Shown piece by piece: positions 1-7,690 of a stretch of DNA of 34,599 nt (position 1 is the stretch's first letter; each line of letters begins with the position of its first letter). Made by a program: the position numbers and the translations under genes. The DNA lies in NCBI GenBank assembly GCA_013152435.1, contig JAADGJ010000095.1:1-34599 (forward strand), in the 5' to 3' direction. The notes under the pieces were generated by a model. The model was not told the DNA's origin, did not search any database, and was given only the letters and a program-made list of their open reading frames with translations. The stretch comes from Chloroflexota bacterium (GTDB taxonomy: Bacteria; Chloroflexota; Anaerolineae; DUEN01).

Positions 1-69
1 AACAATACGATCAAGGCGTTGGGAGGACGCGTCTACAAGACCTATCGCATCTACGAGAAGGAACTCTGA
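1..69 (+). CDS. 3' end of a probable GNAT-family N-acetyltransferase (partial)
   Basis: Frame 1 is open from the window edge and stops at TGA 67-69, giving 23 residues that end in GGRVYKTYRIYEKEL. A Gly-Gly-Arg followed by a Tyr-rich basic tail is what I recall from the C-termini of GNAT-like acetyltransferase proteins of Chloroflexota. Only the tail is visible, so the acetyl-CoA binding motif cannot be checked. It runs convergently toward the MFS gene at 644, with the tandem hairpin array between them. Family assignment is a recognition-based guess; that this is coding sequence is fairly likely from the codon pattern. Confidence 0.45.
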   Translation, partial: NNTIKALGGRVYKTYRIYEKEL

Positions 70-83
70 CGCCGGCTGGGCTC

Positions 84-600
84 CACACTCGATCACACAC
101 AGCAGGTTGAGCTCCCATGCTCAACCTGCCGGTCGGCGCCAGCATGGGAGCTGGCGCTGCTGTGGTCCGGCGCCAGAAGGCCGCCCCCTCACACTCGATC
201 ACACACAGCAGGTTGAGCTCCCACGCGCAACCTGCCATCGGCGCCAGCGTGGGAGCTGGCGCTGCTGCGGTCCGGCACCAGCAGGCCGACCCCTCACACT
301 CGATCACACACAGCAGGTTGAGCTCCCACGCTCAACCCGCCATCGGCACCGGTCAGCGCCAGCACGGGAGCTGGCGCCGCTGTGGTCCGGCACCAGCAGG
401 CCGACCCCTCACACTCGATCACACACAGCAGGTTGAGCTCCCACGCTCCACCTGCCACCGGCGCCAGTCAGCGCCAGCGTGGGAGCTGGCGCTGCTGTGG
501 TCCGGCACCAGCGAGCCAGGCTCCCACACCCGGCCACACAGCAGGTTGAGCTCCCATGCTCAACCTGCCATCGGCGCCAGCGTGGGAGCTGGCGCCGCAT
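84..600. repeat. Tandem array of five ~105-115 bp units, each with two hairpins with complementary loops
   Basis: Five units begin with hairpin 1 at 103-128, 209-234, 314-339, 429-454 and 542-567. Its arms are CAGGTTGAGC and GCTCAACCTG, with loop TCCCAC or TCCCAT. About 7-20 bases later comes hairpin 2 (136-157, 241-262, 356-377, 471-492, 574-595), with arms GCGCCAGC and GCTGGCGC and loop GTGGGA, ATGGGA or ACGGGA. The two loops are reverse complements. Arms plus loops also let AGCTCCCACGCT pair with AGCGTGGGAGCT, so each unit can form two short hairpins or one long one. Units are joined by a conserved spacer containing GGTCCGGCACCAGCAGGCCG and CACTCGATCACACACAG. The array fills the gap between two convergent genes. 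This resembles a REP/BIME-type array; a transcript-end role is possible but unproven. No ORF here is convincing. Confidence 0.85.
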
Positions 601-643
601 CGCGAGACGACGCAAATGGGCCGGGTCCCCATGCCTGATCGGA

Positions 644-1861
644 CTATCCCATCGCCTCCGGGTGCGTTACGCTCGCGGGCCGGGCGGCGGGCGCCGAGGC
701 GGCGTGCAACCGCGTGACGCTGATGAGAAACCCCAGGAACATGACGGCTGCGCCGGTGAGATAGGGATAACTGATGTGCACATCAAAGGCGAACCCCGCC
801 CAAACCGGCCCGGCGATGCGTCCCAGGCTCATGAAGGCGTTGTTCAGCCCCATGGCCGCGCCCTGTCCGCTGGTGGCGCGCTTGGAGATCAGCGAGGACA
901 CCGCCGGACGAAGCAACGCATTGCAGGTGACGAAAGCGCCCACCGTCAACAGCACCCAATAGAACGTGGTCGCCTGGAGCATGAGCAGGAACCCGATGCT
1001 GCTCCCCAGCAGCGACAGCCGGATCACGGGCACCTCGCCCCAGCGCCTCGTCAGCGGCCCCGTCAGGGCCCCTTGCACGACCGCCGAGACGAGGCCGATG
1101 ATCGTCAGGATCGTGCCCACACGCTGGGGGCCGTACCCATAGCGCTCCAGCGCGTACAGCCCGAAGATCCCCTCAAAGTTCGTGAGCCCGAAGCTCAACA
1201 GGAAGGCCAGAAACAGCAACACGCCGATGGGGCCGAAGAGCGCCCGCCACAGCGCCCGCAGCTGGGGCCCCTGCAAACCGTCCTCGCGCCGGGCTCGGCG
1301 CTCCCGGCTCAGCGACTCCGGCAGCGCCAACAGGATGAACACCAGCGTGACCATGGAGAGCCCGGCGGCTACGAAGAACGGCAGCGAGAGGGTTCTGCCC
1401 GCCAGCCAGCCGCCAATTCCAGGCCCCAGGACCATGCCGATCCCCATGGCCGCTCCCATCATCCCCATGCCGCCGCCCCGCTCCTCCTCCGAGGTGCTGT
1501 CCCCGATGTACGCCATGGCCGTCGGCAGCGTGGCGGAGGAGAGGATACCCGACAGCGCCCGGGCGGCGAAGAGCATCCACAACTGCGTGGATAGGCCGAA
1601 GAAGAGCTGGGCGATGGCATTACCCAGCACGCCGATCATCAGGATCGGCTTCCGACCATAGCGGTCGGACAGGCTCCCCCAGATGGGAGCGAAGATGAAC
1701 TGTGTGACGGCGAAGGTCGCCATCAGCAGCCCTAACGCGCGGCCGCTGGCGCCGAAGCTGTCGATGTAAAACGGCATGATCGGGATGATCATGCCAAACC
1801 CCAGCATGATGACGACCAGGGTGAAGAACAGGATAGCCATGTTGCGACGGTTCGATTCCAC
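644..1861 (-). CDS. MFS transporter, probable drug/metabolite exporter (TetA/MdtG-like)
   Basis: This is a 405-residue, strongly hydrophobic protein of the usual length for a 12-helix major facilitator. Signature motif A, GSLSDRYGRKP, sits at residues 62-72 in the loop between helices 2 and 3. A Pro/Gly-rich motif-C-like stretch (MGIGMVLGPGIGGWLAG) lies in helix 5. Such proteins use the proton gradient to move small molecules across the inner membrane; the substrate is unknown. I start at GTG 1861. TTG 1870 is also possible because AAGGAAAGG lies just upstream of it, and ATG 1840 would cut into helix 1. The longer open frame up to 2032 has no family-like sequence. It stands alone, 472 bp downstream of the sugar operon, with a repeat element between them. 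Confidence 0.88.
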   Translation of the reverse strand: MESNRRNMAILFFTLVVIMLGFGMIIPIMPFYIDSFGASGRALGLLMATFAVTQFIFAPIWGSLSDRYGRKPILMIGVLGNAIAQLFFGLSTQLWMLFAARALSGILSSATLPTAMAYIGDSTSEEERGGGMGMMGAAMGIGMVLGPGIGGWLAGRTLSLPFFVAAGLSMVTLVFILLALPESLSRERRARREDGLQGPQLRALWRALFGPIGVLLFLAFLLSFGLTNFEGIFGLYALERYGYGPQRVGTILTIIGLVSAVVQGALTGPLTRRWGEVPVIRLSLLGSSIGFLLMLQATTFYWVLLTVGAFVTCNALLRPAVSSLISKRATSGQGAAMGLNNAFMSLGRIAGPVWAGFAFDVHISYPYLTGAAVMFLGFLISVTRLHAASAPAARPASVTHPEAMG

Positions 1862-1980
1862 GATCCCCAAGATCCTTTCCTTAATCGCCGATCCAGGAGA
1901 GTGCCGGACAAGATGACAGCGCCGCCAAGAACGACGGCGCCGAAAGGGAGACGCCTCGGGCTGATGGGTCACCCCAGACG

Positions 1981-2321
1981 CCCATATTGGCACACGCAAA
2001 GGACGCACGGCTGCACGTCCTATCCGCATCAACTGAACGGCATGAGCGAGGCCCTCGCCTGTCGCTTTTTCCCTCCACGGGCGGTCACACCCGAAAGGGG
2101 AGGTGCGGAGGGGCTCCCCCTCCGCAGAAAAAAGCTTTCTCTCGCCTTTTACCTGCCTGGTTGGGGCTTCGGCCAGTGGCCTTCGGCCCCACGGGGCAGG
2201 TGAAGGGCTGAAAATAGAGTTCTTCGGAGGGGCTTCCGCCCCTCCGAGCCACTCCAGAGATGCGGGACCACGCTTCCGTATCGCTTAAGTTGACACCAAT
2301 GGGACGCACGGCTGCACGTCC
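1981..2321. repeat. Dispersed intergenic repeat, family B copy 1, flanked by 20-bp direct repeats
   Basis: The core at 2124-2304 matches 6348-6508: an A-tract, a pyrimidine tract, CCTGCCTGGTTGGGGCTT, then CTGAAAATAGA, a GGAGGGGC/GCCCCTCC hairpin and a terminal ACCAATGGGA. The segment is bounded by an identical 20-bp word, GGACGCACGGCTGCACGTCC, at 2001-2020 and 2302-2321. CCCATATTGG at 1981-1990 is roughly inverted relative to CCAATGGG at the far end. Two further hairpins lie inside (GCGGAGGGG/CCCCTCCGC, 2104-2125, and an ACCTGCC/GGCAGGT pair, about 2151-2204). There is no coding content. Together with 1862-1980, where I see nothing else, it fills the gap between the MFS and aldolase genes. 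Confidence 0.7.
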
Positions 2322-2333
2322 CTGCAGATGTTT

Positions 2334-3578
2334 CTATTCCTGCATGACCGAACCCAGAAGCGTCAGGCTATCGAACAAGTGGAAGGCGACGACGTACTTC
2401 TCCATGACCCGGGCGATCCGATCGACCACATACTGATGCGGGTCCGGATGGACGAGCCCCACGTTCTCATAGAGCACGGATCGGGCCTGCACCACGGCGG
2501 GCTGCGCCCAGACGTATCGGCTCCCGGTCTGCACCAGCCAGGCCCGCCGGTCGGGTGAGAGCTCGGCGAACGACCACCCCTGCTCCTCGGGGGTGAGCCA
2601 CTTCTTCCAGCGGCCGGAGTCGAGCACCGCCCGCTCCAGCACGGCCATGAAATCGGACGGCCGCACCTCCGGACGGGCTCGGCAGAGATCCGCCTCCCTG
2701 GCGCACAGATCGGCCAGGGCCTGATATTCCGCCGCGGTGAACTCGGGGCCGACGTTGGCCCCGCCCATGCCGCTGGCCGGGTACGCCTCAGGATTGGATA
2801 CCCAGTCGGTGTAGTGCCCCTTGACCAGCGACCCCAGAGGCGCCACGATGTCGTACAGCCGGGCCGCCACCTCTGGATCGAAATCCGTGGTGTGCAGATC
2901 CGTTCCCACCTTGCCCACGATGAAACAGGGCCAGGCGTGCAACAGGCCGCGGGCCTCCAGGCCGGCGCGCAGATCCCGCACGAAGGTCTCAAAGCTGGCG
3001 AGATCCGCCAGGCCGCCGTGCACCTCCTCCGTGCCCACCTCGTATGCGATGGGGGGCAATCCCAGCCGCCGCCGCTCCGCCTCCGCGTACTCGATGAGAT
3101 CCAGCGTGCGCTCGACCACGATCTCGATGGCGAGGGGTTGCCCGGGCGGCAGCGTGCGATCCACGGTGGGGTCGATGTGCAACAGCTGATACCCCGCCTC
3201 CAGACAGGCGGTGAGGCTCCGCTTCACCTCGGCCATGGTCTCGTCCAACGAGAGGCGATCCAGCGTGTGGCGATCCTTAAGCCACGGGCCGCCGTGATCC
3301 AGGCAGGGGTACAGGGGACCATCCCAGCGATACTTCTCCGCCAGCTCCCGGATCTGCTGCACGAACTGGGACGGCGCCCAGCCGGTATATCCGCCGTCCC
3401 GATCCACCTGATTCAGCGTGGCGGCGAAGAGCATGGGCATGTGGTTGGACGCCGCCACCTTGACCGCCGCCTCCAACACCGCCGCCGAGTTGGGGCACAC
3501 GGCCAGCAGCGTGACCTGTGCCCTTCCATCCTCACGCAGCCGGATGATCCTGCGAACCAGATCGTTCAGAGTGTCCAT
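2334..3578 (-). CDS. Class II D-tagatose-bisphosphate aldolase non-catalytic subunit (GatZ/KbaZ family)
   Basis: A 414-residue protein, close to the usual ~420 of the GatZ/KbaZ family. Recognisable blocks are [16 protein letters not shown] near residues 27-42, then [52 protein letters not shown] and [16 protein letters not shown]. In enterobacteria this family stabilises the catalytic tagatose-1,6-bisphosphate aldolase (GatY/KbaY). In distant bacteria its members are often annotated by homology only and may act on other ketose or sugar phosphates. No GatY/KbaY partner is in the window. The start ATG follows GAGG at 5-base spacing. It lies 60 bp downstream of the GH4 gene on the same strand, so the two probably form a glycoside-utilisation operon. 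Confidence 0.88.
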   Translation of the reverse strand: MDTLNDLVRRIIRLREDGRAQVTLLAVCPNSAAVLEAAVKVAASNHMPMLFAATLNQVDRDGGYTGWAPSQFVQQIRELAEKYRWDGPLYPCLDHGGPWLKDRHTLDRLSLDETMAEVKRSLTACLEAGYQLLHIDPTVDRTLPPGQPLAIEIVVERTLDLIEYAEAERRRLGLPPIAYEVGTEEVHGGLADLASFETFVRDLRAGLEARGLLHAWPCFIVGKVGTDLHTTDFDPEVAARLYDIVAPLGSLVKGHYTDWVSNPEAYPASGMGGANVGPEFTAAEYQALADLCAREADLCRARPEVRPSDFMAVLERAVLDSGRWKKWLTPEEQGWSFAELSPDRRAWLVQTGSRYVWAQPAVVQARSVLYENVGLVHPDPHQYVVDRIARVMEKYVVAFHLFDSLTLLGSVMQE

Positions 3579-3638
3579 GGAAACCTCGGATGAAGCATGA
3601 AGAGTAAAGCGTAAAACGCGAAAAGTCAGCCGTAAGGG

Positions 3639-4946
3639 TCAGGAGAAGAAGTGGGGCAACCACTCCCTCTGGGCCTCCAACAGGGCATCGGTGAGCTTCT
3701 CCGCCTGCTCCCGGGTGAACACATGCCCATCAGCCAGCATGGCCTGCACCACCAGCCGACGATCCCCACGCAGCGCGGCCTCCACCGTCAGCTCCTGCAC
3801 GCCGATCACCCGCAGCAGGATAGCCGTGATCCCCGGGGGCAGCTCCCCGAAGGCGATGGGATGAAAGCCGGAGCCGTTGACCAGCGTCGTCCCCTCCAGG
3901 ATCGCCCCCGCCGGAAGGTTGCTCGCCTGGCCGACATTGGGCAGGTTCGCCGAATAGAATCGACCGGCGTCATCCCACACGGATCGGAGGATCTCCACCA
4001 ACTGTGAATGCTCCCCGGCCCCGCCCTCCTCGGCCAGCGGCACACGGCCGTACGCCTCGTCGGCCATCCGCTGGAAGATCTGATCCCCCCGCTCGATGAT
4101 GGACTCGAAGGGCAAGGCGTCCACCCCCAGGGTGCGACCGTAATAGTCTCCTTCCCCGTGCCAACCCGGGAAGAACTCCACCACGTGGCTATCCAGCACG
4201 GCCGGGAAAGCTCCGAAAACCCGGAACAGATCCCATGAGAGCGGATTCTTCGCCACGGCATCCGGCTTTTCCGCCATCTTCTGACGTACCAGCGGCCACG
4301 CGTCCTCCCCCTGATAGCGCAGCTCCGTGATCCAGGTGAGATGGTTCACGCCGATGGCGGCCGACCACACCTCGTCGGGCGAGGCGTCGATGAAGCGCGC
4401 CAGGTAGTCGTGCACCTCCTTGACGCCGATACACAGGCCGACCACCTGCGCAGACGTGGCCTTGCGGACCGCCCGGCATACCACGGACATCGGGTTGGAG
4501 TAGTTGATGAAGATGGCATCCGGGCACAACGCCACCACATCCCTGGCGATGTCCACCATGGGAGGGACCATCCGCAGAGCCCGGGAGATGCCGCCGGGCA
4601 TGTAGGTATCCCCCACCGGATGATAGATACCGAACTCCCGGCAGACGAACACATCCTGCTCCCAGGCGCGGCGCCCCCCCACGCCGATGGTCGTGACCAC
4701 CGCATCGGCGCCCGGCAAAAGCTCGCGTCGATTCTCGGAGGCTCGCACCGTGATGGGGGCTTCGTGAGCCTCCACCAAGCGCTGCGCGAGCCGCCGGGCG
4801 ACCTCCAGGCTCCCCGGATGGATATCCACCAGGCGCAATTCCCACTCCCCGCCATCGGCGATCAGATTCTGCACCAGGCCGCGGGTGAACATGGCGCTCC
4901 CCGCGCCGATCAGCACGAGCACTTTGCGATCCGTTGCCGTTCGCAT
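3639..4946 (-). CDS. Glycoside hydrolase family 4 enzyme with unusual CIGV signature
   Basis: A 435-residue GH4 protein. GH4 enzymes use bound NAD+ and a divalent metal for redox-assisted glycoside cleavage. The dinucleotide site IGAG is at residues 13-16 and NYSNPM at 148-153. The metal-binding cysteine is Cys172 in GLCIGV, and the second metal ligand is His202 in GVNHLTW. Known GH4 groups read CHS (alpha-galactosidase), CDMP or CNVP (phospho-glucosidases) or CHE/CHG-like at the cysteine, so CIG leaves substrate specificity open. The start is well supported: GAAGGAG lies 7 bases before ATG 4946. It is first in the probable operon with the KbaZ-type gene. Sugar metabolism in the cytoplasm is the likely role. 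Confidence 0.87.
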   Translation of the reverse strand: MRTATDRKVLVLIGAGSAMFTRGLVQNLIADGGEWELRLVDIHPGSLEVARRLAQRLVEAHEAPITVRASENRRELLPGADAVVTTIGVGGRRAWEQDVFVCREFGIYHPVGDTYMPGGISRALRMVPPMVDIARDVVALCPDAIFINYSNPMSVVCRAVRKATSAQVVGLCIGVKEVHDYLARFIDASPDEVWSAAIGVNHLTWITELRYQGEDAWPLVRQKMAEKPDAVAKNPLSWDLFRVFGAFPAVLDSHVVEFFPGWHGEGDYYGRTLGVDALPFESIIERGDQIFQRMADEAYGRVPLAEEGGAGEHSQLVEILRSVWDDAGRFYSANLPNVGQASNLPAGAILEGTTLVNGSGFHPIAFGELPPGITAILLRVIGVQELTVEAALRGDRRLVVQAMLADGHVFTREQAEKLTDALLEAQREWLPHFFS

Positions 4947-5104
4947 AACGCATCTCCTTCACACCTATATGCGGTGCTGCCCGAACAACCGAGGCATTCT
5001 ATCACCGTCTGAGAGCCCCTGCAACTGCGAAAAAACCGCTTGACAAATTCCCTTCCATGCGGTACACCAAAAACCATGGCGGCACCGTACCCAACCTCAA
5101 CCCC

Positions 5105-5360
5105 AGAGTGTGCCTGAAAAATGCCGTTGCTTCTGCTTTGGGGAGACCCGGAGGGGCTCTGCCCTTCCGGAAAAAGCCCTTCTTTTGCCTTCGACCTGCC
5201 TGGCCTCGGCCTAGGCCCTTCGGGAAGGGCCGAGAAAGGCAGGTATAGGCCGGAAAAGTGGGATTTCCGTGGAGGGGAGGGCCCCTCCACACCCCCCTGT
5301 GGAGCCAATAGCTGAGGGAGACCCTCAGACACCTTGCCGGTAAACTTTCAGACACGCTCT
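5105..5360. mobile_element. MITE-like element, family A copy 1
   Basis: This 256-bp segment is closely similar along its whole length to 24602-24861. Its ends are imperfect inverted repeats: AGAGTGTGCCTGAAA on the left, and AGAGCGTGTCTGAAA read inward from the right. Inside are a hairpin with arms CCCTTC/GAAGGG nested in CTCGGCC/GGCCGAG, and an outer CCTGCCT/AGGCAGG pair. There is no transposase. The flanking bases here are CC and CA, so a TA duplication is not visible in this copy. It sits between the divergent GH4 and VIT1-type genes. In the rest of this gap (4947-5104, 5361-5424) I see only a weak TTGACA at 5040-5045 with a poor -10. Confidence 0.7.
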
Positions 5361-5424
5361 CAGGGAGCAGCCCCTCCGCAAAAGCCGAGGCCATCCGCCT
5401 CACCTGACTCTACGACGAGGGAGG

Positions 5425-6234
5425 ATGATGAGCATATCCAAACGGATCGAAGAGGCACGCAAAGCCTTCTCCCGACGCGATGTCCAGGCGGCGGCACAAG
5501 CCCACACGCCGGAACGCATTATCCAGACGGCCCAGGAGCGACACGGCGCGACGAGCCACCAGTACATCGGCGACATGGTGTACGGCGGGCTGGACGGCAT
5601 CATCACCACCTTCGCCGTGGTGAGCGGCGTCGCCGGCGCCCAGCTGGCCACCAAGATCGTCCTGATCCTGGGCCTGGCGAACCTGTTCGCCGACGGCTTC
5701 TCCATGGCCACCGGCGCCTATCTCTCCTCCAAGAGCGAGCAGGAATACTATGAACGCGAGTGGGCCCGAGAGGCGTGGGAGGTGGAACACTTCCCCGAGG
5801 GCGAGAAGACGGAGCTATACGCGATCTACCGGGCCCAGGGATACTCGGAGGAGGACGCCCGCCAGCTGGTGGAGATCCACTCCAAGGACCCCGAACGGTG
5901 GGTGCGGGCGATGATGGTCGACGAGCTGGGGCTGATGGAGGACGAGAAGAAGCCGCTGCTCAGCGCGCTAGCGACGCTGGTGTCCTTCATCGTCGCCGGG
6001 TCAGTCCCCCTGCTGATCTACCTGATCGGCCTGGTGGTCCCGATCCCCACCTCCATCGAGTTCCCCATGTCGCTGGCGCTGTCGGCCCTGGCACTGTTCG
6101 GGCTCGGCGCGGCGAAGGTGCTCATCACCGAGCTGAACCCGATCCGCAGCGGCGCGGAGATGCTGCTGGTCGGCGGGCTGGCCGCGGGCGTGGCCTACGC
6201 GGTGGGCGCGCTGCTCAAGGGCATCGGCGGGTGA
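5425..6234 (+). CDS. VIT1/CCC1-family iron/manganese transporter
   Basis: A 269-residue membrane protein whose family exports or sequesters Fe2+/Mn2+ in exchange for protons. After a polar N-terminus, YIGDMVYGGLDGIITTFAVV starts the first helix near residue 47. This DGI/TTFAVV block and LILGLANLFADGFSMATGAYLSSKSE (about residues 87-112) are family hallmarks. The acidic middle segment (about 113-175: EYYEREWAREAWEVEHFPEGEK and onward) matches the cytosolic metal-binding helices, followed by three hydrophobic helices. AGGGAGG directly precedes ATGATG; the second ATG (5428) is better spaced and may be the real start. It appears to be transcribed alone. Confidence 0.9.
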   Translation: MMSISKRIEEARKAFSRRDVQAAAQAHTPERIIQTAQERHGATSHQYIGDMVYGGLDGIITTFAVVSGVAGAQLATKIVLILGLANLFADGFSMATGAYLSSKSEQEYYEREWAREAWEVEHFPEGEKTELYAIYRAQGYSEEDARQLVEIHSKDPERWVRAMMVDELGLMEDEKKPLLSALATLVSFIVAGSVPLLIYLIGLVVPIPTSIEFPMSLALSALALFGLGAAKVLITELNPIRSGAEMLLVGGLAAGVAYAVGALLKGIGG

Positions 6235-6273
6235 TCCTCGCCCGGGACAAGACGAGGAGAGCGTCATCCGGCA

Positions 6274-6508
6274 CGCGAGGAGCGGGGGGCAATGCCCTCC
6301 GCTCCTCGCGCTCCGAACGTTCAGGGCCTATCTATCCTATCCATCAGGCAGAAAAACTCTTTCTCCCGCCTTTTCCCTGCCTGGTTGGGGCTTTGGCCGG
6401 TGGCCCCCGGTCCCACGGGGCGTGAGGGGCTGAAAATAGATTTCTTCGGAGGGGCCGCCGCCCCTCCGAGCCACCCCGGAGATGTAGTTTAACTTGATAC
6501 CAATGGGA
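6274..6508. repeat. Strong hairpin plus dispersed repeat, family B copy 2
   Basis: A long inverted repeat at 6274-6310 has 12-bp arms CGCGAGGAGCGG and CCGCTCCTCGCG around a GGGCAATGCCC core. It could terminate transcripts from the VIT1-type gene, but no T-run follows it. The adjoining 6348-6508 repeats the family B core seen at 2124-2304, including the GGAGGGGC/GCCCCTCC hairpin and the ACCAATGGGA end. It fills the gap between two convergent genes. No protein-coding signal is present. Confidence 0.65.
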
Positions 6509-6517
6509 TCACGGCGA

Positions 6518-7492
6518 TCACGCCTCTGCCGCGTCCCGCTTCACGCCGCGGGAGACGATGTCGTGACGTAGATGCTCGGAGATGATGCAGGGGACATCCG
6601 GGTTGACCTCCTGCATGAACTCACAGAATGCCCTCCGGGCAGGGGTCTGAGGCAGGTTCAAGTTGTAGGCGATGTACAGCCACCGCTTCATGGAAAGCCC
6701 CTCCAACGGCACGATATCCACCCGCCCCAGGGCGATGCAGCGTTCGGCCGCCACGCGAGGTACAAAGCCCAACCCGATCCCCTCCTCCACGGCCAGCAGG
6801 ATCGCCTCCGAATTCCCCACCACGAGCACCGTCTCCAGCCGGTCCACATCCACGCCCGCCTGATCCAGCCCCTCCAAAAGCGCCATGTGCGTGCCCGAGG
6901 TGGGCTCGCGCATGATGAAGCGCTCCTGATACAGCTCGAACGGGGAAATGCTCCCCTTCTGCGCCCACGGATGCCCCGATGGCACGACCAGCACGATCTC
7001 GTCCTCGAAGAAGCGGCAATAGTGCAACCCGGTGCGCTGCACCCGCTCGCTGGTCACCCCCAAATCGACCTCCCCGGAAAGCAGCCAGTCGATCACCTGG
7101 GAGCGCAGCCCCACGCGTATCGTCCCCCGCACCAGGGGATACCGCTCACGATATCGCGCCAGCAGCCAGGGGAGCACGTACTTCCCCGAGGTCGTGGAGC
7201 ACCCGATGACCAGATGGCCCACCACCTCTCCGGAGAGCGCCAGGGCCACCTCCTCGACCCGCTTGTGGGCGCGCAACAGCTCCTGAACCAGGGGCAAAAG
7301 AGTTTTTCCGGTCGCGCTCAGCTTGATGCGGCGGCCGTGCCGCTCGAAGAGCTGTACACCGAACCGTTTCTCCAGGGCGCCGATATGCTGACTCACCGCC
7401 GGCTGGCTCATGTGCAAGCGCTGCGCCGTCAACGAGAAGTTCTCCGTCTCCGCCGCCACCGCGAAGACCTGTAAGCTATCCGGATTCAACAC
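6518..7492 (-). CDS. LysR-family transcriptional regulator
   Basis: A 324-residue LTTR. The N-terminal winged helix-turn-helix (residues about 6-65) contains FSLTAQRLHMSQPAVSQHIG with ALEKRFGVQLFERHG after it. The effector-binding domain follows (about 90-295), starting at GEVVGHLVIGCSTTSGKY. I choose GTG 7492 over the upstream ATGs because AAGGAGGGG lies just upstream of it and LysR proteins usually begin a few residues before the SLQVFAVAAE block. It is divergent from the octaheme cytochrome gene, and the 198-bp gap has two good inverted repeats. By the usual LTTR pattern it probably controls that gene and itself. The effector is unknown; a redox or sulfur-related signal is only a guess. 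Confidence 0.92.
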   Translation of the reverse strand: MLNPDSLQVFAVAAETENFSLTAQRLHMSQPAVSQHIGALEKRFGVQLFERHGRRIKLSATGKTLLPLVQELLRAHKRVEEVALALSGEVVGHLVIGCSTTSGKYVLPWLLARYRERYPLVRGTIRVGLRSQVIDWLLSGEVDLGVTSERVQRTGLHYCRFFEDEIVLVVPSGHPWAQKGSISPFELYQERFIMREPTSGTHMALLEGLDQAGVDVDRLETVLVVGNSEAILLAVEEGIGLGFVPRVAAERCIALGRVDIVPLEGLSMKRWLYIAYNLNLPQTPARRAFCEFMQEVNPDVPCIISEHLRHDIVSRGVKRDAAEA

Positions 7493-7531
7493 GGGTCCCC
7501 TCCTTGGCGTCATTACCGTTCCCAATCAGAG

Positions 7532-7552
7532 CTTATCAGAAAGTCTCATAAG
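7532..7552. promoter_or_regulatory. Candidate LysR box CTTAT-N11-ATAAG
   Basis: An inverted repeat with CTTAT at 7532-7536 and ATAAG at 7548-7552 encloses 11 bases. Interrupted dyads of this size and AT-rich type in a LysR/target divergent gap are typical LTTR binding sites. The site lies 40 bp upstream of the regulator's GTG, so it could serve autoregulation. Confidence 0.4.
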
Positions 7553-7580
7553 GAGAAATGATATAAGTCATAGGTTACAA

Positions 7581-7596
7581 TAAGAAATCTTTCTTA
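7581..7596. promoter_or_regulatory. Palindrome TAAGAAA-TC-TTTCTTA, candidate operator
   Basis: A perfect 7-bp inverted repeat with a 2-base centre lies 94 bp upstream of the cytochrome start codon. It is next to a possible -10 TACAAT (7576-7581) for rightward transcription. It may be a second site for the divergent LysR regulator or for another factor. Confidence 0.4.
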
Positions 7597-7690
7597 ACAT
7601 GCGTACAGGAACCGCTATGTAGCGATCCACAGGAGAGCCCCTCGCTCGATCCCAGGGCTCCACCATCATCCCGTCCAAGGAGGTAGGAGG

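Noticed and set aside
84-600. CRISPR array
   Set aside because: Spacing is about 105-115 bp and the sequence between hairpins is itself conserved, so there are no unique spacers and no cas genes.
479-1594. 371-residue plus-strand frame over the MFS gene
   Set aside because: Very rich in Arg, Gln, Asp and His and low in hydrophobic residues, an antisense shadow; the minus strand has a clear MFS protein.
5040-5068. Promoter TTGACA-N17-TACACC
   Set aside because: The -35 is perfect but the -10 is poor, and the next gene is about 360 bp away behind the MITE.
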